64,000 bases of DNA, from contig CAVPDQ010000010.1 of assembly GCA_963702685.1 (NCBI GenBank), positions 84,153-148,152 on the forward strand. The letters are read 5' to 3'. Of the stretch, positions 8,641 through 15,867 are shown piece after piece. The notes beneath the pieces were generated by a model. That model did no database searches. It saw only the letters and a list, made by a program, of their open reading frames with translations, and was not told where the DNA came from. Origin of the DNA: AP-15 sp963702685 (GTDB taxonomy: Bacteria > Pseudomonadota > Alphaproteobacteria > ATCC43930 > CGMCC-115725). Numbering within the stretch: position 1 is the first letter of the stretch; each line of letters starts with the position of its first letter. The position numbers and the translations under genes were made by a program.

Positions 8641-9022
8641 CGGCAGCGTGGTCCAGGTGCTTCCCGATGGCCGCGAGCGCCCGTTCGCTGACACGCCGAT
8701 GCGGCCGATGACCGAAGAGGAGATCGAGGCGGCGGCCTGGGCTGACCCGGACGCGCGTCCGTTCACCGCCGAAGAGCGGACGAAAGCGAAGCGCGTGCCG
8801 CGGATCAAGACGTTGCGCCGTGCGCTCGGATTGACCCAGCAGGAATTCGCCTCACGATACAAGATCCCGCTCGGTACCTTGCGCGACTGGGAACAGGGCC
8901 GCTCTGAGCCCGACCAGCCCGCCCGCGCCTATCTCCACGTCATCGCCCACGACCCCGAGGGTGTGCGGCGGGCGTTGGAGCGCGCGAAACCCCTCGCGGC
9001 CGCCGACGACGCTCAGCGGTAA
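8603..9022 (+). CDS. BrnA-position antitoxin with XRE-type helix-turn-helix
   Basis: 139 aa, starting at ATG 8603, overlapping brnT by 38 bp. The N-terminal part (VQVLPDGRERPFADTPMRPM) resembles antitoxins paired with DUF497 toxins. The C-terminal half is an XRE/Cro helix-turn-helix (LRRALGLTQQEFASRYKIPL, then GTLRDWEQGRSEP), rather than the ribbon-helix-helix of classical BrnA. It should neutralise BrnT and autorepress the operon. The overlap implies translational coupling. Confidence 0.82.
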   Translation: MSKTTIITKTRRDGSVVQVLPDGRERPFADTPMRPMTEEEIEAAAWADPDARPFTAEERTKAKRVPRIKTLRRALGLTQQEFASRYKIPLGTLRDWEQGRSEPDQPARAYLHVIAHDPEGVRRALERAKPLAAADDAQR

Positions 9023-9546
9023 AGCTTTGCCAGCTTTAGAAACTGACCGAATGAATACAGTGCCTTATCTATTTTTCTTGGAGCAGCATTGAGGCGCATC
9101 ACGAACGGGATGTAGTCCTCTCGATAAGCGGCGTAGATGTCTGATTTCTTATCCGGTATTTCTTTAGGCTCTCCAGTTTTCATAAAATGCATCGCTCTGT
9201 ACGTGTGTTGGTCGAAAATCGGCCAACGTTGCGGCGCAACACAATGCATGTAAAATATGTTCCAGATAGCGCCCCCGATACCAGCAGGATCCAGGTACCT
9301 TTCTTCAAGTTGACTTGGTTCTATGAATAGAGGGTAATGTTTTTCGACGCTGGCCGATTTGCGTGCGGAAAGAGACGATCCATTTTTCCACTCGAACAAA
9401 CATCGGCGCGACTTCGTGGTCAACCGCTTGCCAACATACGGATCGTACAGATCACGATCCCGAAATTTCGGATCGCGGTATTTTGCGTCCCAGTGGTCTA
9501 AAAACTGCTCAAGCGAGGCGCATTGGATCGTAAAACTGAGAAACAT
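9013..9546 (-). CDS. Orphan hypothetical protein in the mcm insert
   Basis: 177 aa from ATG 9546; a TTG at 9558 would overlap the mcmA stop codon and couple the two genes. Base composition is clearly more A/T-rich than its neighbours, a sign of transfer. The core motif AIWNIFYMHCVAPQRWPIFD followed by QHTYRAMHF is reminiscent of helical HhH/8-oxoguanine-glycosylase-like proteins found in accessory regions, but the match is from memory and weak. No signal peptide. Tail-to-tail with the antitoxin gene (10 bp overlap). Function unassigned. Confidence 0.6.
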   Translation of the reverse strand: MFLSFTIQCASLEQFLDHWDAKYRDPKFRDRDLYDPYVGKRLTTKSRRCLFEWKNGSSLSARKSASVEKHYPLFIEPSQLEERYLDPAGIGGAIWNIFYMHCVAPQRWPIFDQHTYRAMHFMKTGEPKEIPDKKSDIYAAYREDYIPFVMRLNAAPRKIDKALYSFGQFLKLAKLYR

Positions 9547-9554
9547 TAAAGTTT

Positions 9555-11714
9555 TCAAGCCGCGAGGCGCTGCTTCTGGATCAGCGCGAGGATTTCGGCG
9601 GCGGCTTTGGGGATGTTGGTGCCGGGGCCGTAGATCGCGCTGACGCCGGCTTTCTTTAGGAAGGCGTAGTCCTTGGGCGGGATGACGCCGCCGCAGACGA
9701 CGAGGATGTCGGGCGCACCCTCGCGCTTCAATGCCTCGATCAGGGCCGGGACCAAGGTTTTGTGACCGGCGGCCTGGCTCGAGACGCCGACGATGTGGAC
9801 GTCGTTTTCGACCGCCTGGCGGGCGGCTTCCTCCGGGGTCTGGAAGAGGGCGCCGATATCGATGTCGAAGCCGATATCGGCAAAGGCGGTGGCGATCACT
9901 TTGGCGCCGCGGTCGTGACCGTCCTGGCCCAATTTGACCACCAGCATGCGCGGGCGGCGTCCCTCCTCGCGGGCAAAGGCCTCGATCTCGCGCTGCATGC
10001 GGCGAAACCCGTCATCGCCCTGGTATTGGCCGCCATAGACGCCCGAAACCGCGCGGATCTCGGCGCGATGGCGGGTGAAGACGTCTTCCAAGGCCAGCGA
10101 TATTTCGCCCACCGTCGCCCGCGCGCGGGTCGCCGCAATCGACAATTCGAGCAGGTTGCCTTTGCCGGTGCGCGCCGCTTCGGTCAATGCCGCCAATGCC
10201 GTCTGGCAGCGCTGCGGGTCGCGATTGCGGCGGACCTGCTCCAGACGCGCCATCTGCGCCTTGCGCACCGCCGAATTGTCGACATCGAGCAGCTCGACCT
10301 CGGTGGCCTCGCCCGACTGGTATTTGTTGACGCCGACGATCACCTCCTCGCCGCGGTCGATCGCCGCCTGGCGCCGGGCCGCCGCCTCCTCGATGCGCAG
10401 TTTCGGCATGCCGGCCTCGACCGCCTTGGTCATGCCGCCCATCTCCTCGACCTCGTCGATCAACACCGCCGCCGCCTCGGTCAAAGAATGGGTCAGGCTT
10501 TCGAGGTAATAGCTGCCGCCCAACGGATCGACGACATGGGTGATGCCGGTTTCCTCGGCGAGGATCAGCTGGGTGTTGCGGGCGATGCGCATCGAAGCCG
10601 GGCTCGGCAATGCCAGCGCCTCGTCGAACGAGTTCGTGTGCAGGGATTGGGTCCCGCCGAGCACACCGGCCAGCGCCTCGATCGCGGTGCGGATAATGTT
10701 GTTGTGCGGGTCCTGCGCGGTAAGGCTGACACCCGAGGTCTGGCAGTGCATGCGCAAGGCCAGGCTCGCCGGGTCTGCGGGCGAGAATTGTCGCATCAGC
10801 CGCGCCCACAGCACACGAGCGGCGCGCAATTTCGCGATCTCCATAAAAAAATTCATGCCGATCGCGAAAAAGAACGAGAGCCGCGGCGCAAACTCGTCGA
10901 TTTTCAGCCCGCGCGACAAGGCCGCGCGCACATATTCGAGCCCGTCTGCAAGGGTGAATGCCAACTCTTGAACAGACGTCGCGCCGGCCTCTTCCATGTG
11001 ATAGCCGGAAATCGAAATAGAATTGAATTTCGGCATGTGACGCGCGGTGTATTCGATAATGTCGGCGACGATGCGCATCGACGGTCCGGGTGGGTAGATA
11101 TAGGTGTTGCGCACCATGAATTCTTTGAGGATGTCGTTCTGGATCGTGCCGGAAAGCCGGTCCTGCGCCACCCCCTGCTCTTCGCCCGCGACGATAAAGC
11201 CGGCCAGGACCGGCAAGACCGCGCCGTTCATCGTCATCGACACGCTCATCCGGTCGAGCGGGATGCCGTCGAACAGAATCTTCATGTCTTCGACCGAGTT
11301 GATCGCGACCCCGGCCTTGCCGACGTCGCCCGTGACGCGCGGATGGTCGCTGTCATAGCCGCGATGGGTGGCGAGGTCGAAGGCGATCGACAAGCCCATC
11401 TGTCCTGCCGCGAGGTTGTCGCGGTAGAAACGGTTCAATTCCTCGGCGGTCGAAAACCCGGAATATTGCCGGACCGTCCACGGCCGGTTGGCGTACATCG
11501 TCGCGCGTACACCGCGCAGAAAGGGCGGCAGACCGGGGAGCGCGCCGCTCAGATCGAGCGCCTCGAGATCGGCGGCGGTGTAGAGCGGCTTGATCCGAAT
11601 ACCTTCGGGCGTCGCCCAGTCCAGGCTGTCGACGGCTTTGCCCTTGAGCTCGGCGCCGGCGAGCCGAGCCCAATCGGTCAGAGTTGTCGCCGCAACGCGA
11701 CCATCATCGGCCAT
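9555..11714 (-). CDS. Methylmalonyl-CoA mutase, large subunit
   Basis: 719 aa adenosylcobalamin enzyme interconverting methylmalonyl-CoA and succinyl-CoA (propionate, odd-chain and branched amino-acid catabolism). The barrel part carries RPWTVRQYSGFSTAEELNRF, DLATHRGYDSDHP, TMNGAVLPVLAGF and the active-site helix HTNSFDEALALPS. The C-terminal B12 domain has the axial-ligand motif GQDGHDRGAK, SSQAAGHKTL and GGVIPP. The length fits a homodimeric or alpha-chain mutase. Its 3' end is duplicated at 7866-8283. Symbol mcmA or scpA depending on convention. Confidence 0.96.
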   Translation of the reverse strand: MADDGRVAATTLTDWARLAGAELKGKAVDSLDWATPEGIRIKPLYTAADLEALDLSGALPGLPPFLRGVRATMYANRPWTVRQYSGFSTAEELNRFYRDNLAAGQMGLSIAFDLATHRGYDSDHPRVTGDVGKAGVAINSVEDMKILFDGIPLDRMSVSMTMNGAVLPVLAGFIVAGEEQGVAQDRLSGTIQNDILKEFMVRNTYIYPPGPSMRIVADIIEYTARHMPKFNSISISGYHMEEAGATSVQELAFTLADGLEYVRAALSRGLKIDEFAPRLSFFFAIGMNFFMEIAKLRAARVLWARLMRQFSPADPASLALRMHCQTSGVSLTAQDPHNNIIRTAIEALAGVLGGTQSLHTNSFDEALALPSPASMRIARNTQLILAEETGITHVVDPLGGSYYLESLTHSLTEAAAVLIDEVEEMGGMTKAVEAGMPKLRIEEAAARRQAAIDRGEEVIVGVNKYQSGEATEVELLDVDNSAVRKAQMARLEQVRRNRDPQRCQTALAALTEAARTGKGNLLELSIAATRARATVGEISLALEDVFTRHRAEIRAVSGVYGGQYQGDDGFRRMQREIEAFAREEGRRPRMLVVKLGQDGHDRGAKVIATAFADIGFDIDIGALFQTPEEAARQAVENDVHIVGVSSQAAGHKTLVPALIEALKREGAPDILVVCGGVIPPKDYAFLKKAGVSAIYGPGTNIPKAAAEILALIQKQRLAA
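9558..9975 (-). repeat. Direct repeat copy 2 (mcmA 3' end, in the intact gene)
   Basis: The counterpart of 7866-8283. With copy 1 it brackets a 1.27 kb segment carrying brnT, its antitoxin and an A/T-rich orphan, the geometry expected when a mobile segment re-creates the end of the gene it enters, or when two alleles recombine. Confidence 0.8.
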
Positions 11715-11815
11715 GGTTTTCTCCGCAGGCGCTTGGCGGAATATATGGCTGCGTCGATGCCGCGGTCCAACTTGGCGCCCGCTCCGTTCGCAGACCGCCG
11801 GCGCCCCCGCGCCGG

Positions 11816-12061
11816 TCAGTGCACAAACCGGAGCAGCGCGAACAGGATGCCATTCATCAGCCCGTTGACCCCCAGCATCAGGCCGAAAAACCGCAACGTC
11901 AGCCGGTGTTCCAGCCGCTCGATGGCCTGCTCTAGGTCCGCTTTCGTGACGAGGTCCGGCAGAACATGCCTGACCGGCGCCTCCGCCTGCGCCTCGGCGG
12001 CTTTCCGCTCGATCCCCGCGGCTTCGAGGGCTTTGGTATAAGCGAGGGTATCGATGGTCAT
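11816..12061 (-). CDS. Small coiled-coil/membrane protein, DUF1640-like
   Basis: 81 aa: a polar helical N-terminal half (LVTKADLEQAIERLEHRL coiled-coil) and one C-terminal membrane segment (FFGLMLGVNGLMNGILFALL). The pattern of short coiled coil plus a terminal anchor matches DUF1640/CCDC90-like bacterial proteins; a second one is at 39991. Role unknown. Lies between ctaA and mcmA, same strand. Confidence 0.6.
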   Translation of the reverse strand: MTIDTLAYTKALEAAGIERKAAEAQAEAPVRHVLPDLVTKADLEQAIERLEHRLTLRFFGLMLGVNGLMNGILFALLRFVH

Positions 12062-12075
12062 GGCGCGCTCAAAGC

Positions 12076-13170
12076 TTAAACCATGGGCTGGTCTATGGCA
12101 CGCAGCCTATGGCGGAAGAGGATCGCGGCGGTGAGCAGAAGGACCGCACCGGCTTGATGGGCGGCGGCGAGCGGGACCGGGACGACGAGGAGGAGGGTCG
12201 AGATGCCGAGCGCGGCTTGCAATGCCGCGGCGGCGAGGAGAAGGTGGAGCGCGAGGCGGGCGGGCCTAGGCAACGCCGCGCGGCGGCCGGCGAGCCACAG
12301 CAGCAGCACCGCGGCGGCGGTCGCCAGCGCCAGGACGCGGTGGTCGAACTGGACCGCCGTGACATTCTCGAACCAGTTGCGCCACAGCGGCTGCAATTGG
12401 GCATAACCGGCCGGGACCCAGCGGCCGTCCATCAGCGGAAAGGTGTTGTAGACAAATCCGGCGCGCGTGCCGGCGACAAACCCGCCGGCGGCGATCGTCA
12501 GCGCGACCAGCAGGATCATTGCCTCGGCCCCGCGGAGCCACGCCCAATCTCCCTCTCCGCCCCTTCGGGGGGAGAGGGTCGGGGTGAGGTGGGGGAAGCT
12601 GCGGGGGGTGAAGACGAGCCCCAGCGCCGTCCACAGGATCGCGGCGTAGATCGTCAGGGCCAAAGCGAGATGCGCGACGAGGCGGTATTGGCTGACCTCG
12701 ACCCGATGGACGAGCCCGCTTTCGACCATGTACCAGCCGAGAAACCCTTGGGCGAAGCCGAGGCCGAGGATGCCGAGAAGGGCTGGCGCCAGATGCGGCG
12801 GCAATCGCCCGCGCAGCCAAAACCACAAGAGCGGCACGGCAAAGGCGACGCCGATCAGCCTGCCCAACAGGCGGTGCGTGTATTCCCAGAAATAGATGCC
12901 TTTGAACTGGGCGAGGGTCATCCCGTAATGGATCAGCCGGTACTCCGGGATTTCCTTGTAGCGGGCGAATTCGGCGGCCCACTGCGCATGCGTCAGAGGC
13001 GGGACCACTCCGATCACCGGCTCCCATTCGGTGATCGACAAGCCGGAGAGCGTCAGGCGGGTAATGCCGCCGACCACGACCATCAAAAAGATCAGCGCGC
13101 AACATAGGAAGAGCCAGGTTGCGACCGCCCGTGTGTCGCTGTGCGGCTCGGCGACCGCCGCGGTTGTCAT
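12076..13170 (-). CDS. ctaA: Haem A synthase (COX15/CtaA)
   Basis: 364 aa polytopic inner-membrane enzyme that oxidises haem O to haem A for aa3-type oxidases. Eight or so membrane segments are visible. Family signatures: GGITRLTLSGLSITEW near 45, FKGIYFWEYTHRLLGRLIG with the haem-ligand His, GFLGWYMVESGL, the later His in VQFDHRVLALAT, and AAHQAGAVLLL near the end. ATG 13170 is preferred to the GTG at 13185. A stretch of about 20 residues (LTPTLSPRRGGEGD region) in the middle is not part of the family and comes from a dispersed repeat inserted in frame. Confidence 0.93.
   Translation of the reverse strand: MTTAAVAEPHSDTRAVATWLFLCCALIFLMVVVGGITRLTLSGLSITEWEPVIGVVPPLTHAQWAAEFARYKEIPEYRLIHYGMTLAQFKGIYFWEYTHRLLGRLIGVAFAVPLLWFWLRGRLPPHLAPALLGILGLGFAQGFLGWYMVESGLVHRVEVSQYRLVAHLALALTIYAAILWTALGLVFTPRSFPHLTPTLSPRRGGEGDWAWLRGAEAMILLVALTIAAGGFVAGTRAGFVYNTFPLMDGRWVPAGYAQLQPLWRNWFENVTAVQFDHRVLALATAAAVLLLWLAGRRAALPRPARLALHLLLAAAALQAALGISTLLLVVPVPLAAAHQAGAVLLLTAAILFRHRLRAIDQPMV
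12551..12578. repeat. Dispersed palindromic repeat inside ctaA
   Basis: CCCTCTCC and GGAGAGGG arms around CGCCCCTTCGGGG form a strong hairpin; the flanks read as LTPTLSPRRGGEG in the ctaA frame. This peptide is the well-known translation of a proteobacterial intergenic repeat. Here it sits in frame in a loop of ctaA and leaves the gene open. Confidence 0.75.
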
Positions 13171-13391
13171 CGCCCGGATCGACACGCTCGCCCCTCGAAT
13201 ACGCCGATATTCGGCAAAATGAGGGCGCTACGGCGAACCGGCAAGTGTGGCGAAACGCGCGGTCGGCCTGTGCCGCCCAACAGCGAGTTCCCTTGAAGCG
13301 ATCTGCCGGCGCGTTAGATAGGAGGCAGCCGGAAAACCCGGACGGTTTCGCCGGCGTTTGCGATCGGCATGGCCTCCAAGGTTTCGCGAAA

Positions 13392-14510
13392 ATGAAGCGT
13401 ATCCTGTCGGCATTGGTTCTGTCGGGTGCTTTTATCCTGGTCGCGCGCGTCCCGCACGCCGTCGCCGGGGCACCGATCCCCGAGGCGGCGGGCGGCGGTG
13501 CCGTCGAAACCGTGGCGCCGGTCGTGGCGCGGATCACGCCGGGTGTTGTCGGCATCTCGGTGCGCGGCGAGGTGCGCGAAAACAACCCGCTGCTGCAAGA
13601 CCCGCTGTTCCGCCGCTTTTTCAACCTGCGCGGCGAGGACGAGCCGATCGAGCGCGAGACCCAGGCGACCGGCTCGGGCGTCATCGTCGATGCCGCCCAG
13701 GGCTATATCCTGACCAACAGCCATGTCGTCGACAATGCAACCTCGATCGAGGTCACGACCAAGGACAACCGGCGTTTCCGGGCGAAGCTGATCGGTCGTG
13801 ATCCCGAAACCGATATTGCCGTGCTGAAAATCCCGGGCGGCAACCTGACCGCTGTGCCGATGGGCAACTCCGACCGGTTGCGGGTCGGCGATTTCGTGCT
13901 TGCCGTCGGCAACCCGTTCGGGCTCGGCCAAACCGTGACCTCCGGCATCGTCAGCGCGCTCGGCCGCAGCGGGCTCGGCATCGAGGGCTATGAGGATTTC
14001 ATCCAGACCGACGCGTCGATCAACCCGGGGAATTCGGGGGGCGCTCTCGTCGATCTGGAGGGCCGTCTCGTCGGCATCAACACCGCGATCCTCGCACCCG
14101 GCGGCGGCAATATCGGCATCGGCTTTGCGGTGCCGATCAACATGGCGCGCCAGGTGCTGGACCAGCTGGTCAGCTATGGCGAGATCCGGCGCGGCCGGAT
14201 CGGTGTCGCGATCCAGGATTTGACCCCGGACCTCGCCCATGCTCTCGGCACGACGAAGAGCGACGGAGCGCTGATCGCCCGGGTCGTGCCAGGCTCGCCG
14301 GCGGCTCGGGCCGGGCTCAAAGCGAGCGATCTCGTCGTCGCCGTGGACGGCGCCCCGATCCATAGCGCCAGCGAATTGCGCAACCGCGTCGGCCTCTCGC
14401 GCATCGGCGACAGCGTGACCTTGACCGTCGATCGCGGCGGCGGCGAGCGCACGGTCACTGTCCGCATCGAGCAGGCAACGCCGCAGCGCCAGCGCGTCGG
14501 CCAGCGCTGA
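13392..14510 (+). CDS. HtrA/DegQ-type periplasmic serine protease, single PDZ
   Basis: 372 aa from ATG 13392; the signal peptide (RILSALVLSGAFILVARV, AVAGAP) fixes the start. Trypsin-like triad: His in TNSHVVDN, Asp in ETDIAVLKI, Ser in NPGNSGGAL. One PDZ domain follows (IGVAIQDLTPDLAHALGTTK to the end). DegP and DegQ have two PDZ domains, so in size this resembles DegS, but there is no uncleaved anchor. It degrades or refolds damaged envelope proteins. Upstream of cbpA with a 24 bp gap. Confidence 0.93.
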   Translation: MKRILSALVLSGAFILVARVPHAVAGAPIPEAAGGGAVETVAPVVARITPGVVGISVRGEVRENNPLLQDPLFRRFFNLRGEDEPIERETQATGSGVIVDAAQGYILTNSHVVDNATSIEVTTKDNRRFRAKLIGRDPETDIAVLKIPGGNLTAVPMGNSDRLRVGDFVLAVGNPFGLGQTVTSGIVSALGRSGLGIEGYEDFIQTDASINPGNSGGALVDLEGRLVGINTAILAPGGGNIGIGFAVPINMARQVLDQLVSYGEIRRGRIGVAIQDLTPDLAHALGTTKSDGALIARVVPGSPAARAGLKASDLVVAVDGAPIHSASELRNRVGLSRIGDSVTLTVDRGGGERTVTVRIEQATPQRQRVGQR

Positions 14511-14534
14511 CGCCTGCCAACGCTGACAAACTGA

Positions 14535-15494
14535 ATGGCGACGCAAACCCCGTACGAGGTGCTGGGGGTCAAGCCCGACGCCTCGGCCGACGAGATCCGC
14601 AAGGTCTATCGCCGGCTCGCCAAGCAATTCCATCCCGACCTCAACCCCGGCAAGCCCGAGGCGGAAGCGCGGTTCAAATCGATTTCCGCCGCCTATGATC
14701 TGCTGTCGGACCCGGAAAAGCGCGCGCGCTACGACCGCGGCGAGATCGATGAGAGCGGCGCCGAGCGCCCGCGCTATGCCTATCGCGGCCATGCCGAAGG
14801 CCCGGGCGGCGGCAAATACCGTCCCGAGGGCGAGATGGATATGGGCGACCTCGAGGATTTGTTCGCCGCGTTCGGCTCGGGTCGCGGGCGTGGGCATGGC
14901 CAGGGGTTTCAGGGTCGCGGCGAGGACTTTCGCGCGCGCGGCTTCGACCGCCAGTTCACCTTGACCGTCGATTTTGTCGAAGCCGCGACCGGCGCCAAAA
15001 AGCGCTTGGCCCTGTCGCCCGATGAATGGCTCGATGTCACGATCCCGGCCGGTCTCGAAGACGGGCAGGTGCTCCGCCTCAGGGAGAAGGGCGGCGCGGG
15101 CTTTGGCGGCGGCCCGGCAGGCGACGCGCTGATCGAGGTTCACGTGGCGCCGCACCCGCTCTTCCGCCGCGACGGCGACGCGATCCGCATCGAGCTGCCG
15201 GTCAGCCTCGCCGAGGTGGTGCTGGGGGCGCGGGTCGAGGTGCCGACCGTGACCGGTCCGGTGACGATGACGATCCCCAAAGGCTCGGATACCGGCACGC
15301 AGCTGCGCCTGCGCGGCAAAGGCGTGCAGCGGCCGCGGGCTGCCGGCGACCAGTATGTGATGTTGAAAGTCGTGGTCGGCGACAGCGGCGACACCGAATT
15401 GGCGCAATTTCTCGAAGGCTGGGCGCCGCGGCACCGGCGTGATCCGCGCGACGGGATGGGCCAGGGGATGGGCCAGGGGGGAGGCCGGTCATGA
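14535..15494 (+). CDS. cbpA: DnaJ-class co-chaperone CbpA
   Basis: 319 aa: J domain at 5-70 with the HPD motif (KQFHPDLNPGK), a Gly-rich linker (about 110-135), and two C-terminal beta-barrel domains (FTLTVDFVEAATGAKKRL; RLREKGGAGFGGG; RGKGVQRP). The zinc finger of DnaJ is absent, which with the adjacent cbpM identifies it as CbpA-like. It stimulates DnaK ATPase and can bind curved DNA. Its stop overlaps the cbpM start (ATGA). Confidence 0.93.
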   Translation: MATQTPYEVLGVKPDASADEIRKVYRRLAKQFHPDLNPGKPEAEARFKSISAAYDLLSDPEKRARYDRGEIDESGAERPRYAYRGHAEGPGGGKYRPEGEMDMGDLEDLFAAFGSGRGRGHGQGFQGRGEDFRARGFDRQFTLTVDFVEAATGAKKRLALSPDEWLDVTIPAGLEDGQVLRLREKGGAGFGGGPAGDALIEVHVAPHPLFRRDGDAIRIELPVSLAEVVLGARVEVPTVTGPVTMTIPKGSDTGTQLRLRGKGVQRPRAAGDQYVMLKVVVGDSGDTELAQFLEGWAPRHRRDPRDGMGQGMGQGGGRS

Positions 15495-15826
15495 TTGCGT
15501 TCGACGAGCTCCTCGGCCGGCTCGCCGGGCTCGACCGGAACGAGCTCGTCCGCTGGGTCGAAAACCGCTGGGTCTTGCCCGAATGGCGCAATGAAACCTG
15601 GCTCTTTCACGAGGTCGATGTCGCGCGGGTCGAGCTGATATTCGAAATCCGCCACGAATTCGCCGTCGACGACGAAGCGTTGGAGCTGGTGCTGGGCCTG
15701 CTCGACCAAGTCTACGGGTTGCGCCGCCAGCTGCGCCGCCTGTGCGACGCGCTCGAAGGCCAGCCCGCGGAAATCCGCGACGCGATCCGCCGCGCCCTGC
15801 CTGCTGCCGGCCGCGCTTCATCATGA
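15491..15826 (+). CDS. cbpM: Chaperone modulator CbpM
   Basis: 111 aa MerR-like helical protein that binds the CbpA J domain and inhibits its co-chaperone activity. Features: LVRWVENRWVLPEW early, then VARVELIFEIRHEFAVDDEA and LGLLDQVYGLRRQLRRL helices. The 4 bp overlap with cbpA gives coupled translation and fixed stoichiometry. The C-terminal about 15 residues are variable. Confidence 0.9.
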   Translation: MIAFDELLGRLAGLDRNELVRWVENRWVLPEWRNETWLFHEVDVARVELIFEIRHEFAVDDEALELVLGLLDQVYGLRRQLRRLCDALEGQPAEIRDAIRRALPAAGRASS

Positions 15827-15867
15827 CGTGATGGTGCGCGGGTTTTCATTCGGCCCGGCTCGGGAGA

